Assembly (NCBI GenBank): GCA_007859745.1
Contig: SMLU01000004.1
Span: forward strand, 1-64,000
Length of the DNA stretch: 64,000 nucleotides
DNA from: Phycisphaerae bacterium RAS1
GTDB lineage: Bacteria; Planctomycetota; Phycisphaerae; UBA1845; Fen-1342
Direction: 5' to 3'
This document shows positions 1 through 8,095 of this stretch, piece by piece. The translations under genes and the position numbers were made by a program. Position 1 is the stretch's first letter; every line of letters begins with the position of its first letter. Below the pieces are notes generated by a model. The model made no database searches. It had not been told where the DNA came from and worked only from the letters and a program-made list of their open reading frames with translations.

Positions 1-492
1 CGTGCGTCTGTCCGAACCCGCCGCGCCAAGCGGCGGGGTGACGTGCGTCTGTCCGAACCCGCCGCGCCAAGCGGCGGGGTGACGTGTGTCTGTCGGAACC
101 CGCCGCGCCAAGCGGCGGGGTGACGTGCGTCTGTCCGAACCCGCCGCGCCAAGCGGCGGGGTGACGTGCGTCTGTCCGAACCCGCCGCGCCAAGCGGCGG
201 GGTGACGTGCGTCTGTCCGAACCCGCCGCGCCAAGCGGCGGGGTGACGTGTGTCTGTCGGAACCCGCCGCGCCAAGCGGCGGGGTGACGTGTGTCTGTCC
301 GAACCCGCCGCGCCAAGCGGTGGGGTGACGTGCGTCTGTCCGAACCCGCCGCGCCAAGCGGCGGGGTGACGTGCGTCTGTCCGAACCCGCCGCGCCAAGC
401 GGCGGGGTGACGTGTGTCTGTCGGAACCCGCCGCGCCAAGCGGCGGGGTGACGTGCGTCTGTCCGAACCCGCCGCGCCAAGCGGTGGGGTAA
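1..492. repeat. 12-copy tandem array of a 41-bp palindromic (REP-like) unit
   Basis: Twelve units start every 41 bp (1, 42, 83 ... 452), and the array probably continues beyond the left edge. Each unit holds a perfect 8-bp stem, CCCGCCGC / GCGGCGGG, around the loop GCCAA. Units 3, 7 and 11 share the variant GTGTGTCTGTCGG, and units 8 and 12 share a GGTGGGG change, so there is a four-unit (164-bp) higher-order period. This suggests growth by block duplication. The array ends about 30 bp before the HUH transposase gene. There are no unique spacers, so it is not a CRISPR array. Confidence 0.95.
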
Positions 493-522
493 GTTGAGAC
501 GGCGACAAGAGGACCGCTCGCC

Positions 523-1008
523 ATGTCCGACCCGCTCGCCTACCTGCTCACGTTCAGGACGTACGGCACTTGGCTGCATGGCGACGATCGCGGGTCGATC
601 GATGATCGAAATAACCTGGTTGACAATCCGTTGTGGGAACGAAACGACGCATGGCGGCAATGGGAGAAGGGCCGGTTGCGCGCGCCGCCCGTGGAACTCG
701 GCGACCCGATGCGCCGAGTTATTGAGAAGGCCCTCCACGACGAATGCAGTTTCCGCGGCTGGAACCTGATCGAACTGGCCGTGAGAACCAACCACGTTCA
801 TGCAGTGTTGGGCTTTGCGGAGCTTCCGCCGGAACAGATGGCTGGTAAACTGAAGTCGCATGCAACGCGTGAACTGAGACGCGCCGGGTTCTTTCTGACG
901 CGCCCGGTCTGGGCAGACGGCGTCGGCAGCAGGCGATACCTGTGGACTGACTCGGATGTCGAAGCCGCCGCAGCCTACGTCCGCGAAGGACAGGACGTGC
1001 CGAAGTAG
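523..1008 (+). CDS. REP-associated tyrosine transposase (RAYT, Y1/IS200-like HUH nuclease)
   Basis: This 161-residue protein has the Y1 transposase layout. An N-terminal strand carries LTFRTYGTWLHGD (residues 9-21). The metal-binding HUH motif is NHVHAVL, with His91 and His93. The C-terminal helix has AYVREGQ with Tyr152 as the likely nucleophile; Tyr139 is an alternative. Enzymes of this family cut and join single-stranded DNA at hairpins. Length is normal for a single-domain RAYT and no tnpB lies nearby. The gene sits between two arrays of the same 41-bp palindrome in opposite orientation, the arrangement expected of a RAYT and its REP substrate. The start is the ATG after a GAGACGG-rich leader. 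The family call is firm; activity on these repeats is inferred. Confidence 0.88.
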   Translation: MSDPLAYLLTFRTYGTWLHGDDRGSIDDRNNLVDNPLWERNDAWRQWEKGRLRAPPVELGDPMRRVIEKALHDECSFRGWNLIELAVRTNHVHAVLGFAELPPEQMAGKLKSHATRELRRAGFFLTRPVWADGVGSRRYLWTDSDVEAAAAYVREGQDVPK

Positions 1009-1013
1009 CGAGC

Positions 1014-1140
1014 GTACCCCGCCGCTTGGCGCGGCGGGTTCGGAAATACGAGCGTCACTCCGCCGCTTGGCGCGGCGGGTTCGGAAATACGAGCATCACC
1101 CTGCCGCTTGGCGCGGCGGGTTCGGTAATACGGGCACGCC
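1014..1140. repeat. Three inverted copies of the 41-bp REP-like unit
   Basis: Three tandem copies of the same palindrome (stem starting CCGCCGCTTGGCG) repeat every 41 bp at about 1021, 1062 and 1103. They are inverted relative to the array at 1-492. A degenerate fourth half-unit runs into 1140. They fill the gap between the transposase stop and the citrate synthase start, so they probably lie in the gltA 5' leader. Confidence 0.9.
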
Positions 1141-1183
1141 CCATCGGCGTGTGCGGGTTCGGGAAGAACAGGATAGGTGCATC

Positions 1184-2473
1184 ATGGCAGACTTTGCGAC
1201 ACTCTCATTTCGCGGCAAGTCCTATGAACTGCCGGTGGTTGAAGGCTCCGAGAAGGAAATCGGCGTCGATATCAGCGATCTGCGCGCCAAGAGCGGCATG
1301 ATCACACTCGACGACAGCTACGCCAACACCGGCTCGTGCAAAAGCGAGATCACCTTCATCGACGGTGACAAGGGCATCCTCCGCTACCGCGGCTACGCGA
1401 TCGAGGATCTCGCGGAGAAGTCCACCTTCCCCGAAGTGGCCTACCTTCTGATCTTCGGCGAGCTGCCCGAGGCCGGCGAGTTGGCCGAGTTCCGCAAGCT
1501 GCTCACCGAGCACCAGTTCGTCCACGAAGACCTGAAGCACACGCTGGCCGGCTTCCCGCCCAATGCCCCGCCCATGGCCATTCTCTCGGCCATGATCAAC
1601 GCTGCGAGCTGCTTTCAGCCCGAGTTAATCACTCCCGCGGAAGGCGAGCACTTCATGCAGTCGGCGGCCCGGCTGCTTTCCAAGGTGCGGACCATCGCGG
1701 CGGCGGCCTACAAGAAGAGCAAGGGCCGGCCGATGGTCTACCCGCGTTTTGACCTGGTCTACACGGCCAACCTGCTGCACATGATGTTCAGCAAGCCCAA
1801 CCTGCCCTACGAACCCGACCCGGACGTGGTCCGCGCCATGGACCAGCTCCTGATTCTGCACGCCGACCATGAGCAGAATTGCTCCACCTCGACCGTGCGA
1901 ATGGTCGCGTCGTCAAAGGCCAACCTGTGGGCCTCCGCCGCCGCCGGCGTGTGCGCCTTGTGGGGGCCGCTGCACGGCGGAGCCAACATGGAAGTGATCG
2001 ACATGCTGACCAAGATTCACGCCGGCGGCGAGTCGATCCAGTCGTTCATCTCCAAGGTCAAGGACAAAACCAGCCACGTGAAGCTGATGGGCTTCGGCCA
2101 CCGCGTCTACAAGAACTTCGACCCGCGGGCCCAGATCATCAAGAAAGCTTGCGACAACGTGCTCGTGAAGCTCGGCATCAATGACCCGCTGCTCGAAATC
2201 GCGAAGAAGCTCGAAGAAGTCGCGCTGCACGACGGCTACTTCGTCGAGCGCAAGCTGTATCCAAACGTCGATTTCTACAGCGGCATCATCATGCGGGCGC
2301 TCGGCATCCCGACTGACATGTTCACCGTCATCTTCGCCATCGGCCGCATGCCCGGCTGGGTGGCCCACTGGCGCGAGGTCAACCTGAACCCGAACGGCCG
2401 CATCTCGCGCCCGCGGCAGGTCTACACCGGCGCCACGCCGCGGGCGTACGTGCCGATCGAGCGCCGCGGCTAG
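1184..2473 (+). CDS. gltA: Citrate synthase (type II, hexameric-like)
   Basis: The enzyme condenses oxaloacetate and acetyl-CoA to citrate, the entry step of the TCA cycle. The 429-residue length and catalytic residues match the GltA family: His264 in GPLHGGAN, His306 in GFGHRVYKNFDPR and Asp363 in YPNVDFYSG. The N-terminal beta-rich segment (about 1-60, with DDSYANTGSCKSEI) is typical of the large bacterial form. The frame is open further upstream, but that part would translate the 41-bp repeat array, so the ATG at 1184 is preferred; only a weak GGATAGG-type ribosome site precedes it. The hairpin array upstream may affect expression. Confidence 0.97.
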   Translation: MADFATLSFRGKSYELPVVEGSEKEIGVDISDLRAKSGMITLDDSYANTGSCKSEITFIDGDKGILRYRGYAIEDLAEKSTFPEVAYLLIFGELPEAGELAEFRKLLTEHQFVHEDLKHTLAGFPPNAPPMAILSAMINAASCFQPELITPAEGEHFMQSAARLLSKVRTIAAAAYKKSKGRPMVYPRFDLVYTANLLHMMFSKPNLPYEPDPDVVRAMDQLLILHADHEQNCSTSTVRMVASSKANLWASAAAGVCALWGPLHGGANMEVIDMLTKIHAGGESIQSFISKVKDKTSHVKLMGFGHRVYKNFDPRAQIIKKACDNVLVKLGINDPLLEIAKKLEEVALHDGYFVERKLYPNVDFYSGIIMRALGIPTDMFTVIFAIGRMPGWVAHWREVNLNPNGRISRPRQVYTGATPRAYVPIERRG

Positions 2474-2549
2474 GACGACGCCGCGACCTCGGTACGCCGA
2501 TGGTTCCAGAAATCCGGCGCTCAGCCCCGTAGGGGCATGGAAGTGATTG

Positions 2550-2666
2550 GGTGGGACGGGCGTCTCGCCCGTCCCGGCCGCGTCAGGATCGGGCAATATG
2601 CCCGTTCCACCCGCGGTTCTCCCCGGGTTTTCGCGCCCCGTCGGCCACCAAAGGCCGACGCTACGG
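2550..2666. repeat. Cluster of hairpin repeats downstream of gltA
   Basis: Three small palindromes sit between the convergent gltA and kinase genes: GGACGGGC gtctc GCCCGTCC near 2553-2573, GGGCAATATGCCC near 2590-2603, and CGGCCACCAAAGGCCG ending in CTAC (an inverted GTAG) at 2642-2664. The last belongs to the CGTCGG/CCGACG family found elsewhere in the window. They may also end transcription of the converging genes. Confidence 0.7.
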
Positions 2667-2677
2667 CTTCTTCGCGG

Positions 2678-4864
2678 CTACCGCGGCGTGCCGCGCGTCG
2701 TTGATGCCGCCGCGCCGGCGAGCACCTGCGCCACCCGCTGCAGCAGCGTCGTCGCCGAGTAGGGTTTGTGCATGAACTGAACCCCGCTCGCCAGAACGCC
2801 GCCGTGCACGATCGCGTTCTCCGTGTAGCCCGAGGTGAAGAGAAACCGCACCGCCGGCCAGCGCGCTGCGCACAAGTCGGCCAGTTGCCGGCCGCTCCGC
2901 CCGGGCAGCATCACGTCCGTGACGACCACGTCGATGGCTCCGTTTCGAGCCTCCAGTTGCACCAGCGCCTCTTCCGCCGTGCCGGCCGTCAGCGCCGTGT
3001 ACCCTTTCTTCGACAGGATCATCTGCGCGATCTGCCGGATCATCGGCTCGTCTTCCACCACCAGCACCGTCCCGCTGCCGACAGCGGGAACCGCGGGTTC
3101 CGGGCGGGCTTCGTCCGCATGCGGCGCGCGCGTGCTCCTCGGGATGTGGATCTTGAACGTCGTCCCGCGCCCCGGCTCGCTGTAAAGCCAGATGTGACCG
3201 CCGGCCTGCTGCACGATGCCGTGCACGCTGGCCAGGCCCAGCCCGGTCCCCTCGCCGGCTTGCTTGGTCGAAAAGAACGGCTCGAAAATGTGCTGCTGAA
3301 TGGCGGCCTCCATCCCGGCGCCGGTATCCGAGATGGTCAGCATGACATAGTCGCCGATGTGAACATCCGGGTGCTGCCGCGTGTAGTTCTCATCGAGGCG
3401 GGCGTTGCCCGTCTCGATCAGCAGGCGGCCGCCGTCGCGCATTGCATCGCGCGCATTGGCCGCGAGGTTCAGCAGCACCTGCTGAATCTGCACCGGATCC
3501 ACCTCCACGGGCCACAGAATCTCGGCGCAGACCACGCTGACCAGGATGTTCTCGTTCAGCAGCCGCCGCAGCAGCGGCTCCGTCTCGCGCACGATCGCGT
3601 TGATGTCCACGACCTGCGGGGCGATGACCTGCTTGCGCGCGAACGCCAGCAGTTGCCGCGTCAGCTCGGCGGCGCGCTGCACGGCGGACTGCACCTGCCG
3701 CAGGTGCGGCAGCGCCGGATGCTCCTCGGCCATCTGCTGCGCCGCGAGGTCCACCGCGCCGGTGATGGCGGTCAGGAGATTGTTGAAGTCATGCGCCACG
3801 CCGCCGGCCAGTCGTCCGACCGACTCGAGCTTCAGCGCGTGCAGGAGCTGCTCGCGCATCCGCTTCCGCTCCGAAATGTCGCGCCAGAAGATGCTCATGC
3901 CGGCCGCCGTGGGTATCGCGCGAACCTCGATCAACCGGTCGGAAAACGCGATCGAAGGGGACTCAAACTCAACCGGCACACGTTCCTGCGCGGCGCGCCT
4001 GAATTGCGCCTCCATTTGCGACGCGCGCAGTTGCGGAAAGACATCCCACATGACTTTTCCCAGCACCTCGTCCGAGCCGCGGCCCATGTAGCTGAGCCCG
4101 CGCGCGTTGACGTATCGATAGCGCCACTCATCATCCAGGTGCGCGAAGCACTCGCCCATGGTCTCCAGAATCTCGATCAGGCTCTCGTTGGCCGCGTGCG
4201 TGCGGATCGCCGCCTGACGAAACTGGCGATTCAGCGCCACGGCCGCCGTCAGCACGGATCCGCCCAGCACCAGCCCCAGCGCCGCCAGAGTCGTCGCGCT
4301 TCGCCGGCTGCCGGCCGCCTCGCCTCGCTGCCGCGAGCGGTCGTCGCGCACATCCGCCGTCGCCTGCGCGAGCAGCGCGCGGACGTCGTCCATGATGGCC
4401 TTGCCCCGCCCGGATCGAACCTGCTCGTGAGCCGCGTCCACGTCGCCGCTTCGCGCCAGGCGGACGGCATTACCCAGGTGCTCCAGCTTGGTCTCGGCCA
4501 GCGCGCCCAATCGACGGAACCGCTCCAGCAGCGCCGCATCGCCGTCCGCCGGCGCTTCGAGAACGCCGCGGGCTCGGACCAGCCGCGGGCCAGCCGCCTC
4601 CAGCAGCGAGAGATACGCTTCGTCGCCGGTCAGCAGATAGCCACGCTGGGCCGTCTCGGCGTCCACCAGCAGCGTGAGCACTTCATTCAACGAGGAAATC
4701 ACGTCATAGGTGCGATCGACGCGCTCGAGCTGGTCAGACATCAACTGGAATTCGCGCCCCGCCAGCGCCGTAATCACGACCAGGACGACCAGGCTGACGA
4801 CCAGCCCGGTCGACACCCACGGCCCCAGCGCCCAGCGGCGTACGCTTGAACGGGCGTCGCGCAT
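2678..4864 (-). CDS. Hybrid sensor histidine kinase with CHASE3, PAS and receiver domains
   Basis: The 728-residue protein has a membrane helix (about 16-36), a CHASE3-like periplasmic helical domain (about 45-185, with AETAQRGYLLTG), a second helix (193-212), a PAS domain (about 230-335), HisKA with phospho-acceptor His358 in GGVAHDFNNLLTAITG, HATPase_c (N-box Asn470, DTGAGM 513-518, GLGL 541-544) and a C-terminal receiver with Asp650 in VVTDVMLPG. This is the usual layout of a membrane sensor with an internal receiver; its signal is unknown. The frame extends 42 codons further upstream, but the Met just before the first helix is a better start. No separate regulator gene is adjacent. Confidence 0.93.
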   Translation of the reverse strand: MRDARSSVRRWALGPWVSTGLVVSLVVLVVITALAGREFQLMSDQLERVDRTYDVISSLNEVLTLLVDAETAQRGYLLTGDEAYLSLLEAAGPRLVRARGVLEAPADGDAALLERFRRLGALAETKLEHLGNAVRLARSGDVDAAHEQVRSGRGKAIMDDVRALLAQATADVRDDRSRQRGEAAGSRRSATTLAALGLVLGGSVLTAAVALNRQFRQAAIRTHAANESLIEILETMGECFAHLDDEWRYRYVNARGLSYMGRGSDEVLGKVMWDVFPQLRASQMEAQFRRAAQERVPVEFESPSIAFSDRLIEVRAIPTAAGMSIFWRDISERKRMREQLLHALKLESVGRLAGGVAHDFNNLLTAITGAVDLAAQQMAEEHPALPHLRQVQSAVQRAAELTRQLLAFARKQVIAPQVVDINAIVRETEPLLRRLLNENILVSVVCAEILWPVEVDPVQIQQVLLNLAANARDAMRDGGRLLIETGNARLDENYTRQHPDVHIGDYVMLTISDTGAGMEAAIQQHIFEPFFSTKQAGEGTGLGLASVHGIVQQAGGHIWLYSEPGRGTTFKIHIPRSTRAPHADEARPEPAVPAVGSGTVLVVEDEPMIRQIAQMILSKKGYTALTAGTAEEALVQLEARNGAIDVVVTDVMLPGRSGRQLADLCAARWPAVRFLFTSGYTENAIVHGGVLASGVQFMHKPYSATTLLQRVAQVLAGAAASTTRGTPR

Positions 4865-5329
4865 TACGATTCCATCTCTCGCATCGTCGCGGCCTCTCAG
4901 GCAGTCGGCGAATTCCCGCGCGCTCGCGCGGACAAATGGAAACGGAAAGTCACTGCGGCCCGCGCAGTGCGCCGCGATTCCTAAACGCACTCCGCATCAA
5001 CTGTCAAGCGCCGCCGCCGCCGCGCCGGCTTTCCGACCCGCGACCTCTTTCCGAGCCGCGACCTCTTTCCGAGCCGCGACCTCTTTCCGAGCCGCGACCT
5101 CTTCCCGAGCCGCGACCTCTTTCCGAGCCGCGACCGTGAGGGAGCGGAGGCTTGAAAACATCCGCTTGCTCAGGCGCGCGGCTCGGTTCGAAACGGGCTT
5201 TGCGGGGATAGCCTCTACTGCCGCAGCGCACACGCCCCGCGCACGCCGACCAAGGCGTTAAAATCCCCGCCGGCGCCGCGCGCCGCGCGGGCGCCCGGCG
5301 AGACACCCGACACCGCGGCGAGGAACCAC
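4865..5329. other. Intergenic region between divergent kinase and lyase genes
   Basis: No gene is supported in these 465 bp. It holds an 18-bp tandem repeat (5031-5153) and should contain both divergent promoters. A GAGGAA ribosome site lies just before the ATG at 5330. Short open frames here translate only the repeat and were not accepted. Confidence 0.6.
5031..5153. repeat. 18-bp tandem repeat (GAGCCGCGACCTCTTTCC)
   Basis: About six near-identical 18-bp units follow each other and end in GAGCCGCGACCGTGAGGG, which is the core of a hairpin family found again at 18590-18655, 62301-62510 and 63740-63811. The array looks like local expansion of one arm of that hairpin. Confidence 0.9.
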
Positions 5330-6277
5330 ATGAATCCATCGGCGAACAGTCGACCGGCGCGGATGCGTACCCTGCTGGCGCGCTCCTGCACCGCCATGCC
5401 GGGCGCAACCAATGCGCTCACAGCTCGCCTTATCGAGCGGATGGGCTTTGAGGCCATGTACCTCTCCGGCGCGGTGCTCGCCAACAGCGTCATCGGCGTG
5501 CCCGACACCGGCCTGACCACGCTGAGTGAGGCCGCGGCCCACGCCCGCCGCTGCGCCGCCGTCACCACCATTCCGATCATCATGGACGCCGACACCGGCT
5601 TCGGCGAATCCGAGGAAAACGCCGCCCGCACCGTGCAGGAATATGAACACGCCGGGTTGGCCGGCCTGCACTTGGAAGATCAGGAATTCCCCAAGCGCTG
5701 CGGCCATCTGCCCGGCAAGCGGCTCGTGCCGGCCGACGAGTTCTGCATCAAGCTCGCCGCCGCCGCCGCCGCCCGCCGCGACAAGGACTTCGTCATCATC
5801 GCCCGCACCGACGCCCGCGGCGTCACGACCTACGACGACGCCGTCGCCCGCGCCCACGCCTATCTGAAAGCCGGCGCCGACGCGATTTTCCCCGAAGCGC
5901 TCAAGACCCGCGAAGAATTCGCCCGTTTCGCCCGCGACCTGACACCCGCCGGCAGCTCCCTTTCCACAGGCACCCTTTCCACGGCCTCCCTTTCCACGGC
6001 CTCCTTTTCCACGGGCTCCCTTTCCACCGGCGGCGCCGGCCCCGCCCCGCTCTTAGCCAACATGACCGAATTCGGCCAGACGCCGCATTTTTCGGTCAGC
6101 GAGTTCGCCGAGATGGGCTACCGCATGGTGATCTTCCCCGTCTCGCTGCAACGCGCCGCGATGAAAGCCGTCGAGCGCGTGCTGCTCGCCATCAAGAACG
6201 ACGGCGGCACGCAATCGCTGCTAGGCGACATGCAGACGCGGGAGGAGTTGTACGATCTGCTCGGGTACAAGCCGTAG
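5330..6277 (+). CDS. prpB: Isocitrate lyase / PEP mutase family enzyme, 2-methylisocitrate lyase-like
   Basis: PrpB-type enzymes split 2-methylisocitrate into pyruvate and succinate in the methylcitrate cycle. Visible motifs are the Mg-binding MDADTGFG (85-92), the catalytic KRCGH loop (122-126, Cys124), IIARTDA (156-162) and LLANMTEFG (241-249). The 315 residues exceed the usual 290 or so because about 25 Ser/Thr-rich residues (209-234) are inserted before the LLANMTEF strand. That insert is encoded by five 15-bp repeats, described separately. A GAGGAA site lies 5 nt before the ATG. No prpC or prpD is adjacent; citrate synthase lies 2.9 kb upstream. A carboxyphosphonoenolpyruvate mutase-like role cannot be excluded. 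Confidence 0.85.
   Translation: MNPSANSRPARMRTLLARSCTAMPGATNALTARLIERMGFEAMYLSGAVLANSVIGVPDTGLTTLSEAAAHARRCAAVTTIPIIMDADTGFGESEENAARTVQEYEHAGLAGLHLEDQEFPKRCGHLPGKRLVPADEFCIKLAAAAAARRDKDFVIIARTDARGVTTYDDAVARAHAYLKAGADAIFPEALKTREEFARFARDLTPAGSSLSTGTLSTASLSTASFSTGSLSTGGAGPAPLLANMTEFGQTPHFSVSEFAEMGYRMVIFPVSLQRAAMKAVERVLLAIKNDGGTQSLLGDMQTREELYDLLGYKP
5956..6030 (+). repeat. In-frame 15-bp minisatellite inside the PrpB-like gene
   Basis: Five units of 15 bp (type CTCCCTTTCCACGGC) start at 5956, 5971, 5986, 6001 and 6016. They encode repeated LSTAS/LSTGS blocks. The period is a multiple of three, so the reading frame is kept. The insert sits between conserved blocks of the lyase fold. Confidence 0.95.
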
Positions 6278-6375
6278 GGCGGGGACATTTGTAGGGCGCG
6301 CGGAACGCTCGGCTGTGCGAACGCGCGAGCCAAAGGCCAAAAGCCGAACGTGGAATTCGACAGTCTCGCTTCCGC

Positions 6376-6448
6376 GTCGCAACTGCGCGCAGCGTCGCGG
6401 CAACGTCTCTCGGACACCGGCGCGTCCGCCGATGCCAAGCCAACGCAC
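6376..6448. repeat. Diverged palindromic repeat upstream of the nucleotidyltransferase
   Basis: This stretch (with CGTCTCTCGGACACCG and CGTCCGCCGATG) is a diverged copy of the hairpin at 7560-7620, which has 13-bp perfect arms. It lies directly upstream of the -10-like box of the nucleotidyltransferase gene. Confidence 0.65.
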
Positions 6449-6458
6449 GCTCCGCGAC

Positions 6459-6464
6459 TATAAT
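6459..6464 (+). promoter_or_regulatory. Candidate -10 box TATAAT for a leaderless transcript
   Basis: A perfect TATAAT lies 7 nt before the ATG at 6472, which would place transcription start at or next to the start codon. No purine-rich ribosome site precedes this ATG. No good -35 was seen at the right distance. Confidence 0.45.
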
Positions 6465-6471
6465 GCGGCGA

Positions 6472-7002
6472 ATGGCCACCCTCTCGAAGCCCGAGCTGAT
6501 TTCGGCGTTGACCCGCCTGGGGCGCCTCGCCGCGGAGGCCGGCGAGCACATCGAACTGCTTCTGCTTGGCGGCGGGGCCATGGTCCTCGGGTTCTCCGCG
6601 CGTGAATCGACCCGCGACGTCGATGCCGTGATTCTGTCGCCCGCGGATCGCGCTGCGGTGCGCCGCATGATCGAAGTAGTGGGGCAGGAACGCGGCTGGC
6701 CGGCCGATTGGATGAATGACGGCGCCAAGGGTTTCCTGATCGACCCGCAGCCGGGAAACACGCTATTGTCCGTCGCCGGCCTGACCGCGCGGATTCCGAT
6801 TGTCGAACAACTGCTGGCGATGAAACTCGGCGCGTGGCGAGACGACGTCGATATCAGCGACGCGCGGAGATTGCTCTCGGAACTGCGCGACACGCGCGAG
6901 GAAATCTGGGCGCGCGTCGCCCGACACGTCGCGCCCGGACGCGAACTCAAGGCGAAAATGGCGTTTGACGACCTCTGGGATGAACAGCATGCCGCGGATT
7001 GA
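6472..7002 (+). CDS. DUF6036-like nucleotidyltransferase-fold protein
   Basis: The 176-residue protein shows the minimal nucleotidyltransferase pattern: GGGAMVLGFSARESTRDVDAV (about 33-53 in full) with the GG turn and the acidic pair Asp49/Asp51. It also has the helical MKLGAWRDDVDISDARRL block seen in small family members that handle toxin-antitoxin or nucleotide modification roles. The likely start is the ATG at 6472; another ATG at 6463 overlaps the TATAAT box. It overlaps the next gene by 14 nt, so the two are probably co-translated. The substrate is unknown. A toxin role is an inference from fold and pairing only. Confidence 0.7.
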   Translation: MATLSKPELISALTRLGRLAAEAGEHIELLLLGGGAMVLGFSARESTRDVDAVILSPADRAAVRRMIEVVGQERGWPADWMNDGAKGFLIDPQPGNTLLSVAGLTARIPIVEQLLAMKLGAWRDDVDISDARRLLSELRDTREEIWARVARHVAPGRELKAKMAFDDLWDEQHAAD

Positions 7003-7345
7003 AGATATCGCCCGCGCCGCGCTTTCCGGCGACGCGCTCGCCGTCCGGAGTTTGACCCAAGACCTGTTGGCCAGTGGCTGCGCCCTGACCGCCATCCCTC
7101 GCCCGGATCGTGCGGAGACGCGCGTGCTTGCCGTCGCCGCCGCACTTGCCGAACTCCTCGCGCTCCGCGCCGGCGTATCGCCGCCGGCCTGGACGGCCGG
7201 CGTCGGCGCGCTCGATGAACCGCTGTACCTGGTCCGCGCTGCCGCGACGATGCCGCGGCTGCGCAGCCTGTGCCAGCGCGAGTCCCCCGAACCGCTTCGT
7301 CGCCGAAAGATCTACGCACCCCCGGATTACCTTGCCGCGGCATAG
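6989..7345 (+). CDS. Small partner protein of the nucleotidyltransferase gene, function unknown
   Basis: The 118-residue protein begins inside the end of the preceding gene. It is Ala/Leu-rich and mainly helical, with a C-terminal block SPEPLRRRKIYAPPDYL. I recall similar C-termini in small proteins encoded beside DUF6036-type nucleotidyltransferases, but could not check this. No DNA-binding motif is clear. By position it could be an antitoxin-like or accessory partner. ATG at 6989 is chosen; in-frame ATGs at 6965 and 6980 overlap the neighbour more. Confidence 0.6.
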   Translation: MPRIEDIARAALSGDALAVRSLTQDLLASGCALTAIPRPDRAETRVLAVAAALAELLALRAGVSPPAWTAGVGALDEPLYLVRAAATMPRLRSLCQRESPEPLRRRKIYAPPDYLAAA

Positions 7346-7559
7346 CCATGGCGCGGGGTGAGCCGCGCCCACGTCTTCTACGCGCGCAGGTCGCAGTGAA
7401 ATGTCAGTGCCAGCAACCCATCGTCCTCGAACGACCGGAGACGCTCTGACGCTCGCCGGCTCGTTCTGCCGCCGAGCGCAGCGGAAGGCGGGCGTGGGGT
7501 GACAGGTGAGAAGTGACAGGTGGCACGGGTGCGAGATGGCGGGGGCCCGGGCCATTGGT

Positions 7560-7620
7560 GCGTTGGCGTCGCGGCAAGGTCTCTCGGACACCGACGCCTC
7601 CGCCGATGCGACGCCAACGC
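7560..7620. repeat. Hairpin with 13-bp perfect arms
   Basis: Arms GCGTTGGCGTCGC and GCGACGCCAACGC flank about 35 nt containing GTCTCTCGGACACCGACG. A diverged copy lies at 6376-6448. Confidence 0.85.
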
Positions 7621-7679
7621 ACCATACGCAACTGTGGCTACAGATTTCGGCAACCGCGCTTCGCCCGGAGGGCGCACGA

Positions 7680-7832
7680 CCGTTGCCAGGGGCTTCGAGC
7701 CCCTGGCAACTCGGCTCCCCTACTGCACTTCCGCCCGGAGGGCGGACGAAACGCCGCAGCTTCGTCCGCCCTCCGCGCGGGATCGATACGAGAGGTCTCA
7801 GCGTCCAGGGACTGAAGTCCCTGGCAACGGCC
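7680..7832. repeat. Cluster of small palindromes with a CCCTGGCAAC core
   Basis: Includes TTGCCAGGGG cttcga CCCCTGGCAA near 7683-7708, a GGGCGGACGAA / TTCGTCCGCCC pair near 7740-7775, and CAGGGACTGAAGTCCCTGGC near 7804-7823. A relative of the last recurs near 45880 next to another TGCGCCCTA.GGGC block. Confidence 0.75.
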
Positions 7833-7861
7833 GTGCGCCCTACGGGCGAAGAGTCCGCCAT

Positions 7862-8050
7862 GTCCCGTTTGTCGCGCGACCGGAACTCTGGCGCTGGTCC
7901 AGCGCGGCGTACTTCGCGGGCATGGGCCGGCCGTCGTTGATTCCGGACGTTGATTCGATTCCGTCGCCGCCGCGGCACGGGCGATTCTGGAGCCGCGGAG
8001 GTTGAGCAGAAAGTCCATGCTCACGCTGAGTACAGCGCGAGCATGCCGTC
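7862..8050 (+). pseudogene. Decayed 3' end of a RAYT transposase gene plus hairpin tail (copy 1)
   Basis: A plus-strand frame translates as ARPELWRWSSAAYFAGMGRP followed by LIPDVDSIPSPP, the typical C-terminus of a REP-associated transposase (W-x-WSSA ... D-x-P). No N-terminal domain remains. The sequence continues into a conserved non-coding tail that ends in the hairpin GCTCACGCTG agtacagcgcGAGC. The 3' part recurs at 8617-8746 and 9833-9963. Confidence 0.7.
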
Positions 8051-8095
8051 GCTGGCACGGTCGGGAGAAAGCGCCACAAGTGAGTGACGAGACGT

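Noticed and set aside
1-492. CRISPR array
   Set aside because: All units are contiguous copies of one 41-bp palindrome. There are no unique spacers and no cas genes.
956-1183. N-terminal extension of citrate synthase
   Set aside because: The extra 76 codons translate the 41-bp repeats and would overlap the transposase gene. The conserved protein begins at the ATG at 1184.
2768-4849. Plus-strand frame of about 690 codons opposite the hybrid kinase
   Set aside because: The kinase on the minus strand shows all expected motifs. The plus frame has none.
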